DNA of 64,000 nt, from the NCBI RefSeq assembly GCF_958304185.1, contig NZ_OY284433.1, positions 1,054,001-1,118,000 of the forward strand, read 5' to 3'. A program made the position numbers and the translations under genes. Shown in pieces: positions 54,083-63,818 of this stretch (positions within the stretch are counted from its first letter, which is position 1; each line of letters begins with the position of its first letter). Below the pieces are notes generated by a model. It was not told the origin of the DNA and made no database searches. It was given only the letters and a program-made list of their open reading frames with translations. This DNA comes from an uncultured Erythrobacter sp. GTDB taxonomy: Bacteria > Pseudomonadota > Alphaproteobacteria > Sphingomonadales > Sphingomonadaceae.

Positions 54083-54706
54083 TCAGTCCGCCAGATTCTC
54101 GTCGTCTGCCGCGTCGCTTTCGTCGGCATCATCGGGATCGAAGCGCATGGCGGCCTCCATCGCCTCGTCCACCGGATCGAGCAGCCCAGCGGCGCGCAAT
54201 TCGTCGATCCCGGGCAGATCGCGGCGGCTGGCGAGGCCGAAATGGTCGAGAAAATCAGGCGTGGTGGCGTAGATTACTGGACGGCCCGGCACTTCGCGGC
54301 GGCCCGCCAGCTTGATCCAGCCCGCCTCCATAAGCACGTCCAATGTGCCCGCGCTGGTCTGCACCCCGCGGATCGATTCGATTTCGGCGCGGCTGACGGG
54401 CTCGTGATAAGCGATGATCGCCAGCACCTCGGTCGCCGCGCGGCTGAGGCGGCGAACCTGCTCCTTCTCGCGGCGGAGTAGGTGGGCAAGATCGGGCGCG
54501 GTTTCGAAATGCCAGCGCTTGCCGCGCTCGACCAGATGTACGCCACGCAGGCGGTAGTGCGCTTCGAGCGTTGCCAGCGCATCCTGCACATCGCCGGGCG
54601 CAATGCCGCCAAGATGGGCAGCGAGCGCATCAACGCTCAGCGGCTCCTCCGAAGCGAACAGCGTGGCTTCCACAGCGCGTTCGAGGGTGCCGGGCTCGTC
54701 GCTCAT
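54083..54706 (-). CDS. scpB: Segregation and condensation protein ScpB
   Basis: Winged-helix partner of the SMC-ScpA condensin. The 207-aa protein has [113 protein letters not shown], a clear ScpB pattern, and an acidic C-terminal tail. ATG 54706 overlaps scpA by 4 bp. Confidence 0.95.
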   Translation of the reverse strand: MSDEPGTLERAVEATLFASEEPLSVDALAAHLGGIAPGDVQDALATLEAHYRLRGVHLVERGKRWHFETAPDLAHLLRREKEQVRRLSRAATEVLAIIAYHEPVSRAEIESIRGVQTSAGTLDVLMEAGWIKLAGRREVPGRPVIYATTPDFLDHFGLASRRDLPGIDELRAAGLLDPVDEAMEAAMRFDPDDADESDAADDENLAD

Positions 54707-55491
54707 GCAGCGGCTGCGCCTTCTTTCAACCGGCGGATGCGCAATGGGGTGAAGGCGCCATCCTGTGCGATCTCGGCCCGGCCCCGCTTGGCGAGTTCCA
54801 GCGCCGCAACGAAGCTGGAAGCGAGCGCCGAACGCTTCAATTCGGGCGAAGCATGGGGCGGCAGGAAGTCGCGGATTTCCATCCATTCGAGCGTGACGCC
54901 GAGCATCGCAGAGACCCGCTCCAAGGCGCTGTCGAGGGTCATCACCGGGCGGTTGGCGACGTGATAGATGCGCGGCGCAGTGCGGGCCTTCACCTGCCCA
55001 TAGGCCTGAATCAGCGAGAAGATATCGCTGCGCCACACGGTCTTGCGGTCGGTGCGCAGGCCCTCGGGGAGCCCTCGCAGAAACACATCGCGCCCGATCC
55101 GGTCACGCCCCATCAACCGCGCCGCCGCCTCACGCATCGCGCCAAGCCGTTGCAGCCGCAGTTGCAGGCGCAGGGCGAGTTCTTCGGGCGATGGGTCTTC
55201 CTGCTCGGCCTTGGGCAACAGCATCGCGGATTTGAGGTAGGCGAGCCATGCTGCCATCACGAGGTAATCGGCGGCCAGCTCCAACTTCATCGCCCCGGCG
55301 CGCTCGATATAGGTCAGGTATTGATCGACCAGAGCGAGGATCGAAATCTGGCGCAGGTCGACCTTTTGCCGCCGCGCGAGATCAAGCAGCAGGTCGAGCG
55401 GGCCTTCCCAGCCATCAAGCTCCAGATAGAGCGCGTCGGCATCGGCGCGGCCAGCGTCGGGCGGGAACATAAAGGGTTCATCAGCGCTCAT
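54703..55491 (-). CDS. scpA: Segregation and condensation protein ScpA
   Basis: Kleisin subunit bridging SMC heads, 262 aa. LELDGWEGPLDLLLDLARRQKVDLRQISILALVDQYLTYI is the ScpA N-terminal signature; YLVMAAWLAYLKSAMLLPK follows, and the C-terminal winged helix (VAALELAKRGRAEIAQDGAFTPLRIRRL) ends the protein. ATGA overlaps with nagZ upstream and scpB downstream. Confidence 0.95.
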   Translation of the reverse strand: MSADEPFMFPPDAGRADADALYLELDGWEGPLDLLLDLARRQKVDLRQISILALVDQYLTYIERAGAMKLELAADYLVMAAWLAYLKSAMLLPKAEQEDPSPEELALRLQLRLQRLGAMREAAARLMGRDRIGRDVFLRGLPEGLRTDRKTVWRSDIFSLIQAYGQVKARTAPRIYHVANRPVMTLDSALERVSAMLGVTLEWMEIRDFLPPHASPELKRSALASSFVAALELAKRGRAEIAQDGAFTPLRIRRLKEGAAAA

Positions 55492-56510
55492 GCCGCAGTT
55501 CCGGTGAGGACCAGCAGCGCATCGCGTTTCGCCAGAAAATCAGCAGCTTCGGGCGCGATGCTCGAAGCAATGTGAGTGCCTGCCAGCGCCCGGTCGAGCC
55601 GTGCGGCGGTGGCCTCAGACATGACGGGAAGCACCTCGCAGATGCCCTGCATATCGTCCATTTTCGCCCAGCAATTGAGCACGATATCGCACCCCGCCGC
55701 ATGAGCGCGGGCGGCGCGTTCGGGAATGCTGCCGCCTAATGCCTCCATATCGATATCGTCGGTCAGCAGCAGGCCGTCGAATCCGATCGAACCCCGGATC
55801 ACGTCGCGGATCACGGTTTCAGAGAGGGTTGCCGGGTTCTCCGCGTCCCAAGCGGTGAAGACGAGGTGTCCAGTCATGCCGATAAGCGCATGATTGAGCG
55901 TGCGAAACGGGATGAGGTCATCTTCCAATTCCTCCACCGACGCCGTCACGGTCGGGAGCGCCTTGTGGGTGTCGACATCGGTGCGGCCGTGGCCGGGCAT
56001 ATGCTTGATGCACCCCGTTACACCGCCTGCCGCGAGCCCTTCGAGCACCGCCCTGCCCAGCGCCGCCACCTGCATCGGATCAGCCCCGAACGCCCGGTCA
56101 CCGATAACGTCATGCGCGCCGGGCACCCGCAGGTCGAGCGGGGGGTGGTAGTCGACCGTGATGCCCATCGCCGACAGTTCGAGGCCCATCGCGGTAGCAT
56201 TGGCGCGGGCCGCCTCGATCGCGCTGGCCGGCGCGATTTCGTACAATTTCTCAAAGGCTTGACCCGCAGGATAGCCCGCCCATAGCGGCGGTCTGAGCCG
56301 TGCAACGCGGCCACCTTCCTGATCGATCGAGACCAGCAGGCGGTCTCTCCCGTGGATGCTGCGCAGGTCGTCCGTCAGCGCGCGCAGCTGCTCAGGATCG
56401 ACGCAATTGCGCCCGAACAGGATGTAGCCCGCCGGGTCCGCATCACGGAAGAAGGCGCGTTCGTCCGCTGTCAGATGCGGGCCGCTGAGGCCGAAGATTG
56501 CCGGAATCAT
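55488..56510 (-). CDS. nagZ: Beta-N-acetylhexosaminidase NagZ
   Basis: GH3 cytosolic hydrolase that removes GlcNAc from anhydro-muropeptides in wall recycling. SIDQEGGRVARLRPP, KHMPGHGRTDVDTHKALPTV (family KHFPGHG), the nucleophile region LLLTDDIDMEALGG, and AGCDIVLNC are conserved. 340 aa. It lies in the conserved argS-SPOR-nagZ-scpAB-tatABC order, coupled to scpA. Confidence 0.94.
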   Translation of the reverse strand: MIPAIFGLSGPHLTADERAFFRDADPAGYILFGRNCVDPEQLRALTDDLRSIHGRDRLLVSIDQEGGRVARLRPPLWAGYPAGQAFEKLYEIAPASAIEAARANATAMGLELSAMGITVDYHPPLDLRVPGAHDVIGDRAFGADPMQVAALGRAVLEGLAAGGVTGCIKHMPGHGRTDVDTHKALPTVTASVEELEDDLIPFRTLNHALIGMTGHLVFTAWDAENPATLSETVIRDVIRGSIGFDGLLLTDDIDMEALGGSIPERAARAHAAGCDIVLNCWAKMDDMQGICEVLPVMSEATAARLDRALAGTHIASSIAPEAADFLAKRDALLVLTGTAA

Positions 56511-56595
56511 AAGACGCGCAAAATCGCAGGCTAGCAGGGGTCTAGCAAGGGCAAGAGGGGGTTAAGAGCGGGGAAAAGCCGCGCAAACACCCGTC

Positions 56596-57276
56596 TTACT
56601 TCACCTGGCAATCGACCCCGTCAGCTTTTAGCGCCGCGCACAGCCGGTCCGCTTCGGCGCGGCTGCCAGCCACGGCTTGCAAGCGATAGACCGTGCCGAT
56701 ATCAACCTTGCCTTCAACGATCCGGTACTTGACCCCGGTCAGCGCATCGGTGCGGCGGGTCACGTCGCTCCAACCCTGTTCGGCGCGGGCGCGGGTGCCG
56801 TAGGCGGCGAGCTGCACGCCGACGCCGGGGATATCGCCCGCGGTCGGAACCGCCATCGGGACAGTCGAGACGCTCGGCTTGGGCACAGCGCTCGGTGTCG
56901 GAGCGGGGCCATCGGCCACCACCGCCGGACGCGAGCCGCCTTCACCCACCACGGGCGCGACATTGCCGGTGCCCGCGAATTCCTTGCCGCCCGGATCATC
57001 GGGGCGCTGCTTGACCGGGCCTTCGGGCGCAGGGATCACGCTGCCATCGGCAACCACATCGCCGCCTGCGGCCCGGTTCGAGATGAACCACACCCCGCCG
57101 ACCACCGCGCCGAGCAATAGCACCAGCGCGGCGGCGAACAGCATGATCTGCCCCGGATCCAGCCCACCGGCTTCGCTCTCATCCTCATCGGATTCGAGCC
57201 ACGGCAGACTGTCCGTGTTGGCAAGATCCAGCTCGCCGCCATCGTCGTTCAGTTCTTCGTACTCAGCCTCGATCAT
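56596..57276 (-). CDS. SPOR domain membrane protein
   Basis: The 226-aa bitopic protein: acidic cytoplasmic N-terminus of about 45 residues, one span (IMLFAAALVLLLGAVVGGVWFI), a Pro-rich linker, and a C-terminal SPOR domain (GVQLAAYGTRARAEQGWSDVTRR...YRLQAVAGSRAEADRLCAALKADGVDC). SPOR domains bind denuded glycan at the septum, so a division-linked role is likely. Usual neighbour of argS and nagZ in alphaproteobacteria. Confidence 0.9.
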   Translation of the reverse strand: MIEAEYEELNDDGGELDLANTDSLPWLESDEDESEAGGLDPGQIMLFAAALVLLLGAVVGGVWFISNRAAGGDVVADGSVIPAPEGPVKQRPDDPGGKEFAGTGNVAPVVGEGGSRPAVVADGPAPTPSAVPKPSVSTVPMAVPTAGDIPGVGVQLAAYGTRARAEQGWSDVTRRTDALTGVKYRIVEGKVDIGTVYRLQAVAGSRAEADRLCAALKADGVDCQVK

Positions 57277-57318
57277 GGCGATCTTTCGCTTCCCCCCCGA
57301 AGAGCCAAAAACTCCCGG

Positions 57319-59067
57319 TCACATGCTCTCGACAGCCTCGACGCCTAACACGGCGAGCCCGCCCTTGATCACTTGCCCGATTGCGCTGCCGAGGAAAAGC
57401 CTTGCCGCGGTGAGCTCTGGATCCTGTTCCACGATGAAGCGTTTTTCCGGCCGGTCGTTACCCAGGTTCCAGTAGGAATGGAGATCAGCCGCCAGATCAT
57501 AGAGATAAAAGGCAATCCGGTGCGGTTCGCGGGCGCGGGCAGCGGCCTCGATCTCGCGCGGGAACTGCGCTGCACGGGCGATCAGCGCCATTTCCTCAGC
57601 GCCGAGCCGCGCGATATCTGCGTCAGACGGTGATAGCCCGGCGTCAGCTGCCTTGCGTAACGTCGAACGGATCCGGGCGTGGGCATATTGCACATAGAAC
57701 ACCGGATTATCCTTCGAGGCTTCGACCACCTTGTCGAAGTCGAAGTCCATCTGCGCATCGGGCTTGCGGGTGAGCATGGTGAAACGCACCACGTCCTTGC
57801 CGACCATATCGACCACGTCCGCCAGCGTGACGAAATTGCCCGACCGCTTGGACATCTTGAACGGCTGGCCGCCCTTCAAGAGCTGCACCATCTGGACCAG
57901 CTTGACCTCAAACGGCTTGGGCGGTGCGCCATCGGCGCTGGTCAGTGCGGCGACAGCGGCCTTGATCCGCTTCACCGTCCCCGCATGGTCCGCACCCCAG
58001 ATGTCGACGAGCGCGTCGGCGGTCTGGGCTTTCTGGAAGTGGTAGGCCAAGTCCGCGCCAAAATAGGTCCACGCGCCGTTCGACTTCTTGATCGGGCGAT
58101 CCTGATCGTCGCCGAACTTGGTCGAGCGGAACAGCGGGAGCTGGACCGGTTCCCAGTCTTCCGGCGGGGCCTTGCCCTTGGGGGCGTCGAGCACGCCGTC
58201 ATAGACAAGGTCATGTTCGCGCAGCCAATGCTCTGCTGCATCGACCTTCCCCGAGGCCTGCAATTCGGCTTCCGACGAGAACAGGTCGTGCTTGATGCCG
58301 AGCGTGGCCAGATCCTCGCGGATCATGTCCATCATCGCCGCGACCGCGCGGGTGCGGAACAGGATCAGCCATTCGCCCTCAGGTGTGGCGGCGTATTTGT
58401 CGCCAAACTCGGCGGCGAGTTGCTGGCCGACCGGAACGAGGTAATCGCCCGGATAGAGCCCCTCGGGGATGGTGATGGTCTGCCCCAGCGCCTCACAATA
58501 CCGCATATGCACCGAGCGGGCGAGCACATCGACCTGCGCGCCAGCGTCATTGACGTAGTATTCGCGGATCACTTCATGCCCGGCGAATTCAAGCAAGCTG
58601 CCCAGCGCATCGCCCACCACCGCGCCGCGGCAATGGCCCATGTGCATCGGGCCGGTCGGGTTGGCCGAGACATATTCGACATTGACCACCCGGCCCTCGC
58701 CCATCGCGGAGCGGCCGTAATCATCGCCGAGCTGCATAATCGCCTGCAATTCTTCGAGCCAGGCTTGCGGTGCGAGCCGGAGGTTGATGAAGCCGGGACC
58801 GGCGATGTCGGTGCTGGTGATGGTGGGATGCGCGGCGAGCTTGGCCGTGATCGCCTCGGCCAACGCGCGCGGGTTCATACCCGCTCCCTTGGCCAGCACC
58901 ATCGCGGCGTTGGTCGCCAGATCGCCATGCGACGCATCGCGGGGGGGTTCGAGCGTGACATTGGCGAAGGAGGTGCCCGCAGGCAGCACGCCATCGGCGA
59001 CCAGATCGGTCAGCACGGTTTCGATCAGTGCCGCATAGGCGGCATAAAGGGTCTTGGGTTGGGTCAT
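57319..59067 (-). CDS. argS: Arginyl-tRNA synthetase
   Basis: Class Ia synthetase, 582 aa. HIGH-type motif in SANPTGPMHMGHCRGAVVGD and the KMSKS loop as FKMSKRSGNFVTL; N-terminal Add1 domain (VTLEPPRDASHGDLATNAAMVLAK) and the C-terminal anticodon-binding DALR domain ending VLGVEAVESM are present. It is the first gene of the argS-SPOR-nagZ-scpAB-tatABC run. Confidence 0.97.
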   Translation of the reverse strand: MTQPKTLYAAYAALIETVLTDLVADGVLPAGTSFANVTLEPPRDASHGDLATNAAMVLAKGAGMNPRALAEAITAKLAAHPTITSTDIAGPGFINLRLAPQAWLEELQAIMQLGDDYGRSAMGEGRVVNVEYVSANPTGPMHMGHCRGAVVGDALGSLLEFAGHEVIREYYVNDAGAQVDVLARSVHMRYCEALGQTITIPEGLYPGDYLVPVGQQLAAEFGDKYAATPEGEWLILFRTRAVAAMMDMIREDLATLGIKHDLFSSEAELQASGKVDAAEHWLREHDLVYDGVLDAPKGKAPPEDWEPVQLPLFRSTKFGDDQDRPIKKSNGAWTYFGADLAYHFQKAQTADALVDIWGADHAGTVKRIKAAVAALTSADGAPPKPFEVKLVQMVQLLKGGQPFKMSKRSGNFVTLADVVDMVGKDVVRFTMLTRKPDAQMDFDFDKVVEASKDNPVFYVQYAHARIRSTLRKAADAGLSPSDADIARLGAEEMALIARAAQFPREIEAAARAREPHRIAFYLYDLAADLHSYWNLGNDRPEKRFIVEQDPELTAARLFLGSAIGQVIKGGLAVLGVEAVESM

Positions 59068-59117
59068 CGGGTTCTCGTGCGAATGGCGCGGAATATCGCG
59101 CGTGCAAGATAGGAAGC

Positions 59118-59147
59118 GGGGTCCCGGGTCAAGCCCGGGACGGGGGA
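59118..59147. repeat. Solo copy of the GIY-YIG-flanking palindrome
   Basis: Contains GGTCCCGGGTCAAGCCCGGG and the following GACGGGGGAA, matching 27370-27400 base for base except the first. There is no GIY-YIG gene here. It lies between argS and the next lipoprotein gene. Confidence 0.85.
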
Positions 59148-59239
59148 AGTGTGACGCGGCAAACGGTCACAAAGTGACCGCAAGGCCGACCGGCCGCCCG
59201 CAGGTGCTCCGGCGCGCAGCGACGGAAACGCACCGAGGA

Positions 59240-59261
59240 CGCGGGCGCGGAGGCGCCCGCG
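59240..59261 (-). terminator. GC hairpin downstream of lipoprotein gene
   Basis: CGCGGGCGC and GCGCCCGCG form a 9-bp stem around a 4-nt loop, 7 bp past the stop of the lipoprotein gene on the minus strand. No U-run follows, so it may only slow transcription or protect the RNA end. The rest of 59068-59267 holds the solo palindrome and is otherwise empty. Confidence 0.45.
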
Positions 59262-59267
59262 CAAAAC

Positions 59268-59918
59268 CTACCTCGTCACATTATACGCCAGCTGGGCCTC
59301 GGTCAGCTGGAAGCCGACGAGCATTTCGAAGCGCGTGCGAGCGATGGCGGCCTTCACTTCAGGATCAGCCAACGGATCGAGCGCCGCTTCGGTGTCGCCG
59401 GCGCGGCGTCGTCGGGTGATCTTTTCGCGGATATCCTCGGGCAGCGCGGCATCGGCGCGGTTGATGTAGCTGCCGGCCTTGGCGCTTGCGGTGGCGCGTT
59501 CCTGCCCATCGGCGAAGGCGAGGGTGACGGTGCCGATCCGCTTGGTCACCACCGCGCTGCCGCCGCGCAGGACGGTGACGAAGTAGGGCAGCTCGACGGT
59601 GCGTGCGCCGCGGGTGTCGTTGCGGCGCGCGTTCACGGTGAAGGTCGCCTCGGAATAGACCTGTTCGGCGGTGTCGTTGCAGGTGGCGCGCAGATTGGTC
59701 ATCGCCGCGCTCACATCCAGGCTAGCCGTGGTCGTGTCCGCTGCGTTGCGGAAGGTGGTGACATCGCCGGTGTAGTCGGGAATGCCGACCGACGGGCACA
59801 GGGTCAGCACGCTGGCAATGCCCACGCCCTGATCGATCACCAGCTCGCCCTCGTTCGAACAGGCGGCGAGCGCCGCCACGGCGGAAAGAGCAAAAAAGGC
59901 GCGTGCGCGAAGCATCAT
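59268..59918 (-). CDS. Lipoprotein of unknown function
   Basis: The 216-aa product has a lipobox AAC after FFALSAVAALA, then an Asp/Thr-rich beta-type body (VTTFRNAADTTTASLDVSAAMTNLRATCND, TVELPYFVTVLRGG, IGTVTLAFADGQERATA) and a basic RRRRAGDTE loop. I do not recognise a family beyond a Sphingomonadales-type periplasmic lipoprotein. ATG 59918 is preferred (GAGGAC 7 nt upstream). Confidence 0.75.
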   Translation of the reverse strand: MMLRARAFFALSAVAALAACSNEGELVIDQGVGIASVLTLCPSVGIPDYTGDVTTFRNAADTTTASLDVSAAMTNLRATCNDTAEQVYSEATFTVNARRNDTRGARTVELPYFVTVLRGGSAVVTKRIGTVTLAFADGQERATASAKAGSYINRADAALPEDIREKITRRRRAGDTEAALDPLADPEVKAAIARTRFEMLVGFQLTEAQLAYNVTR

Positions 59919-59989
59919 CAAAGCCGTCCTCGAATTTACGATCCCGTGCGCCCTAGCGAGGACGTGATGAAAGCGCTAGAGGGAGCGAT

Positions 59990-60979
59990 ATGAACGCGCC
60001 CTTTCAAGCTTCCGATTCCGCCACCGCAGATACCACTGCCGAGCGCCCGCCCCTGAACCTGCTGATCGCCGCTCCGCGCGGGTTTTGTGCCGGGGTCGAC
60101 CGGGCGATCGAGATCGTCGAGAAGGCGCTCGAACGCTATGGCTCGCCAGTCTTTGTCCGCCACGAAATCGTCCACAACAAGTATGTCGTGGAGCAATTGA
60201 AGGCCAAGGGCGCAATCTTCGTCAAGGAACTGGACGAAGTGCCCGACGATGCGCCGGTTGTGTTCAGCGCCCACGGCGTACCCAAGGCGATCCCGGCCGA
60301 GGCCCGGCGCCGCAAGCTGCTCTATGTCGATGCCACCTGCCCGCTGGTCAGCAAGATCCACCGTCAGGCCGAACGCCAGATCGAGAAGGGTCGGCACATC
60401 ATTTTCATCGGCCATGAAGGCCACCCCGAAGTGATCGGCACGATGGGTCAGGTCGAACCGGGTCAGATGACGCTGGTCGAGACGATCGAGGATGTGGACA
60501 AGCTGCCCTTCGATTCGGACGAGGCGCTGTCCTACCTCACCCAGACCACGCTGTCGGTCGACGATACCCGCGAAGTGATCGAGGCGCTCGAATGGCGTTA
60601 TCCCAACATCTCGGGGCCGAAGGCGGAGGACATCTGCTATGCCACCTCCAACCGCCAGGCGGCGGTCAAGGAACTGGCCCACGATTGCGATCTGGTGCTG
60701 GTGATCGGCGCGCCCAATTCGTCGAATTCTCTGCGCCTCGTCGAGGTGTCGGAGCGGCTCGGGACGCCGGCGAAGCTGATCCAGCGGGCGAGCGAGATCG
60801 ACTTCGCCTGGCTCGAAGGGGTGAAGACGCTGGGCCTCACCGCCGGAGCCTCTGCGCCCGAAATCCTCGTGCGCGAGGTGGTCACAGCGCTCCGCCAGCA
60901 CCGCCACATTACCGAGCGCGAGATTACCGCAACGGTCGAGAAGATGATCTTCAAGCTCCCCCGCCAGCTGACCGAATAG
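59990..60979 (+). CDS. ispH: 4-Hydroxy-3-methylbut-2-enyl diphosphate reductase
   Basis: Last enzyme of the MEP isoprenoid pathway; a [4Fe-4S] enzyme making IPP and DMAPP. Cluster cysteines lie in [25 protein letters not shown] and [27 protein letters not shown] and [15 protein letters not shown] are also typical. 329 aa. First of ispH-thrB-rnhA. Confidence 0.97.
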   Translation: MNAPFQASDSATADTTAERPPLNLLIAAPRGFCAGVDRAIEIVEKALERYGSPVFVRHEIVHNKYVVEQLKAKGAIFVKELDEVPDDAPVVFSAHGVPKAIPAEARRRKLLYVDATCPLVSKIHRQAERQIEKGRHIIFIGHEGHPEVIGTMGQVEPGQMTLVETIEDVDKLPFDSDEALSYLTQTTLSVDDTREVIEALEWRYPNISGPKAEDICYATSNRQAAVKELAHDCDLVLVIGAPNSSNSLRLVEVSERLGTPAKLIQRASEIDFAWLEGVKTLGLTAGASAPEILVREVVTALRQHRHITEREITATVEKMIFKLPRQLTE

Positions 60980-60997
60980 GCTTCGGGGCGCGCGGGC

Positions 60998-61966
60998 ATG
61001 GCGGTCTATACCCATCTCGGGGCGGAGGATCTCGCCCGGCTGATCGCGCAATATGACGTGGGCGATCTGGTCTCGGCCAAGGGCATTGCTGAGGGCGTGT
61101 CCAATTCCAACTGGCTGGTGGAGACCACGGGCCGCGATGGTGGCGGCACCCGCTTCATCCTGACGCTGTACGAACGGCGGATCGATTATGCCGATCTGCC
61201 CTATTTCCTCGATCTGCTCGACCATCTCGCGGGCAAAGGCTGTCCCGTGCCACGCACCATGCACGACCGCGAGGGTGCGTCTTTCCGTATGGTGGAGGGT
61301 AAGGCTGCCGCACTGATCGAGTTTCTCCCCGGCGTCTCCCCCACCCGCCCCACGCCCACGCAGGCGCGCGCGGTAGGCGAGGTGCTGGCGCGGCTGCATT
61401 TGGCGGCTGAGGATTTCCCCCGCACCCGCGCCAACGCGATGGACTTTGCCGCGACCGCCGCGATTCTGGAGGCTTGCGGGACAGAGCGGTTGGCGACCAT
61501 CGACCCTGCCCTGCCCGCGATGCTGGATCACGCCCGCACCGCCGCCGCGCTCGATCTCACGGAGCTGCCGCAGTCGCAGACCCATACCGACTTGTTCCCC
61601 GACAATGTGCTGATGCTGGGCGACCGAGTGACGGGACTGATCGATTTCTACTTCGCCTGCACCGGGCCGATGGTGCTCGACCTTGCAGTGACCCATGCCG
61701 CGTGGTGCTTCGATGCGGCGAACGCCTACCGCCCCGATTGCGGCGCGGCGCTGGTGCAGGGCTATCAAAGCGTCCGCCCGCTCGAAGCGGCGGAACGCGC
61801 GCTGTTCGCTGACGTCGCCAAGGGGGCGTGCCTGCGTTTCGTCGCCAGCCGCGCCGAGGACTGGCTCGATACCCCGGACGACGCGCTCGTCACCCGCAAA
61901 GACCCGATGCAATTCGCGCGCCGCTGGCAGTTTTACGACCAAGCGGGCGCCGGCCTGCTTGCGTGA
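60998..61966 (+). CDS. thrB: Homoserine kinase (APH-type, ThrB2)
   Basis: Phosphorylates homoserine in threonine synthesis; this is the aminoglycoside-phosphotransferase-like form, not the GHMP kinase. AEGVSNSNWLVETTG, FILTLYERRIDYADLPYFLDLL, SQTHTDLFPDNVLMLGDRVTGLIDFYFACTGP (catalytic HxDxxxxN) are clear. 322 aa, 18 bp after ispH. Confidence 0.94.
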   Translation: MAVYTHLGAEDLARLIAQYDVGDLVSAKGIAEGVSNSNWLVETTGRDGGGTRFILTLYERRIDYADLPYFLDLLDHLAGKGCPVPRTMHDREGASFRMVEGKAAALIEFLPGVSPTRPTPTQARAVGEVLARLHLAAEDFPRTRANAMDFAATAAILEACGTERLATIDPALPAMLDHARTAAALDLTELPQSQTHTDLFPDNVLMLGDRVTGLIDFYFACTGPMVLDLAVTHAAWCFDAANAYRPDCGAALVQGYQSVRPLEAAERALFADVAKGACLRFVASRAEDWLDTPDDALVTRKDPMQFARRWQFYDQAGAGLLA

Positions 61967-61994
61967 TCGCCCTTAGCCGCCATAGGGGACTGGC

Positions 61995-62441
61995 ATGAAA
62001 CAGGTCGAAATCTTCACCGACGGCGCCTGCAAGGGCAATCCCGGCCCGGGCGGCTGGGGCGCCTTGCTGCGGATGGGCGCGCATGAAAAGGAACTGTCGG
62101 GCGGAGAGCCGGACACGACCAACAACCGCATGGAGATGACTGCCGCGATCAAAGGGCTGAATGCCCTGATCGAGCCGTGCCGGGTCGATCTCTATTCCGA
62201 CAGCAAATATGTGCTCGACGGGATGAGCAAGTGGATTCACGGCTGGCAGCGCAATGGCTGGGTCAATGCCAGCAAGAAACCGGTGCGCAATGCGGATCTA
62301 TGGCATGAACTGATTGAGGCCGCGCGCCCTCATCAGATTACCTGGCACTGGGTCAAGGGCCATAACGGCCACCCGGAGAACGAGCGGGTCGATGCGCTGG
62401 CCAGCGCGGAAGCCGCAAGGTTTGCAGCGGGGGGCAGCTGA
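61995..62441 (+). CDS. rnhA: Ribonuclease HI
   Basis: Degrades RNA in RNA-DNA hybrids. All four acidic residues of the DEDD set are visible: D in [21 protein letters not shown] in [14 protein letters not shown] in [12 protein letters not shown], and D in [26 protein letters not shown] is intact. 148 aa. 28 bp after thrB. Confidence 0.97.
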   Translation: MKQVEIFTDGACKGNPGPGGWGALLRMGAHEKELSGGEPDTTNNRMEMTAAIKGLNALIEPCRVDLYSDSKYVLDGMSKWIHGWQRNGWVNASKKPVRNADLWHELIEAARPHQITWHWVKGHNGHPENERVDALASAEAARFAAGGS

Positions 62442-62464
62442 CCCCCGCCACAAGGCCGCAAAAA

Positions 62465-62641
62465 TCAGCTGTTGTCTTCGACCTCGGCGCCGGGACCGTT
62501 CTTCTTGATCGAATCGATCGCGTTCTGCGCGCTCGCCTTGCTCGAATAGCCCTGGGTCGAGAACATCACTTCCGAGTTGTACTTGAACCGCACCCGGAAC
62601 TCGCCTGCGTTATCTTTGTAGATTTCAAACGTGTGCGCCAT
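62465..62641 (-). CDS. YegP-like DUF1508 protein
   Basis: A 58-aa gene: from ATG 62641 the product is AHTFEIYKDNAGEFRVRFK, then YNSEVMFSTQGYSSKASAQ and an acidic tail (GPGAEVEDNS). The pattern FEIYKDxxGxFRFRxKxxNGxxI...GYxSKxxAxxxIxSIKxN is that of DUF1508/YegP, a small domain of unknown function. GGGAGG sits 9 nt upstream. It converges with rnhA. Confidence 0.9.
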   Translation of the reverse strand: MAHTFEIYKDNAGEFRVRFKYNSEVMFSTQGYSSKASAQNAIDSIKKNGPGAEVEDNS

Positions 62642-62702
62642 CGGCTTTCCCTCCCTTGTGGTTGATCGAGATTAGGGAAATGCCAGAAGGCCAGCGGCTT
62701 GG

Positions 62703-63818
62703 CTAGACGGTTAACGCCTCGGCCTGCGCTGGCAATCGCGCCGGGGCATACATGGCCGGATCAATCGCCGCGGTCATGGCGTCGGCGCCATGCCCCAGCA
62801 GCAATTGCGCCCCCAGCCGCGCGGCAGCAGGCGCGGTCTGGATGCCGAAGCCGCCCTGGCCCGCGAACCAGAAGAAACCCTCGGCATTGGCATCGAAGCC
62901 GTAGACCGGCAGCCGGTCGGGCGCGAAGCTGCGCAGGCCCGCCCAGCGCCGCTCAACCGCTTCGATCCGCCAGTCGGTGACCTGCTGGAAGCGGTCGATG
63001 GCGATGGCGACGTCGAGTTCCTCAGGCGCGGCGTCGCAGGGCTCGCTTGGGATTTCGTCATGCGGGCTGAGCCACAAGCGCCCGGCGTCCGGCTTGAAAT
63101 AGAAGCCGCCATTGATGTCGAGCACCAGCGGCAGATCGGCAGGCGCTTGGGGTGCAACGCGCAAAACTGCGACGGTGCGGCGGAACGGGGCGATGCCGAT
63201 GGGTCGCACGCCAGCGAGACGCGCGATCCCGTCCGCCCAAGCCCCGGCAGCATTGACGATCGTGGCCGCCCGCCACGTCTCCCCGCGCTCAGACGTGATG
63301 GTCCAAGCCCCGCCCTCGCGCACAAGGCCTCCGACCTGCGCCCGGCACGCGATCTCCACGCCAAGCCGCCGGCACGCGCCGAGATAATGCTGATGGAGCC
63401 CCGCTACGTCGATATCGGCGCAGGCGGGCTGGTGCAGTGCTTCGGTCCAGTCCGGGCGGATATGCGGCACCTTGTCCGCCAGTTCTGTGGGACTGAGCCG
63501 CTCAATGGTGACGCCGGTTCCAGCGAAGGTTGCGACATGGTCATCCATCTTCGCCCGGTCTTCCCCGCGCCCGACATAAAGCGCGCCGCGCGAGGCAAGG
63601 AAACCATGTTCGCCAAGATAGGTGCCCGAGGCCAGCGTCAGCGGCACCACGCCGGGGCCGCCGTAGCATTCCTCCCAGAACGCGGCCGAGCGCCCCGTGG
63701 CGTGATACCCCGGCGCATCCTCCGCTTCGAGGAGCAGCACGCTGGCGTGCGGCGCAAGTTCCGCCGCAAGGCTTGCGCCCGCCATGCCGGCCCCGATAAT
63801 GGCGATATCGTAGATCAT
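62703..63818 (-). CDS. FAD-dependent amino-acid oxidase/dehydrogenase (DAO family)
   Basis: The 371-aa protein has the N-terminal FAD loop IIGAGMAGASLAAELAP followed by an acidic residue (LLLEAEDAPGYHATGRSAAFWEECYG), the DAO central part VNAAGAWADGIARLAGV, and C-terminal FWFAGQGGFGIQTAPAAARLGAQLL. It resembles glycine/D-amino-acid oxidases and D-arginine dehydrogenase-type enzymes; substrate not determinable. ATGA overlap with the following hydrolase gene, read upstream of it. Confidence 0.88.
   Translation of the reverse strand: MIYDIAIIGAGMAGASLAAELAPHASVLLLEAEDAPGYHATGRSAAFWEECYGGPGVVPLTLASGTYLGEHGFLASRGALYVGRGEDRAKMDDHVATFAGTGVTIERLSPTELADKVPHIRPDWTEALHQPACADIDVAGLHQHYLGACRRLGVEIACRAQVGGLVREGGAWTITSERGETWRAATIVNAAGAWADGIARLAGVRPIGIAPFRRTVAVLRVAPQAPADLPLVLDINGGFYFKPDAGRLWLSPHDEIPSEPCDAAPEELDVAIAIDRFQQVTDWRIEAVERRWAGLRSFAPDRLPVYGFDANAEGFFWFAGQGGFGIQTAPAAARLGAQLLLGHGADAMTAAIDPAMYAPARLPAQAEALTV

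Noticed and set aside
59936-61942. 668-codon open frame on the minus strand opposite ispH and thrB
   Set aside because: It lies exactly opposite two well-supported genes, and its product is His/Arg/Asp-rich with no domain pattern: an antisense open frame due to high GC.
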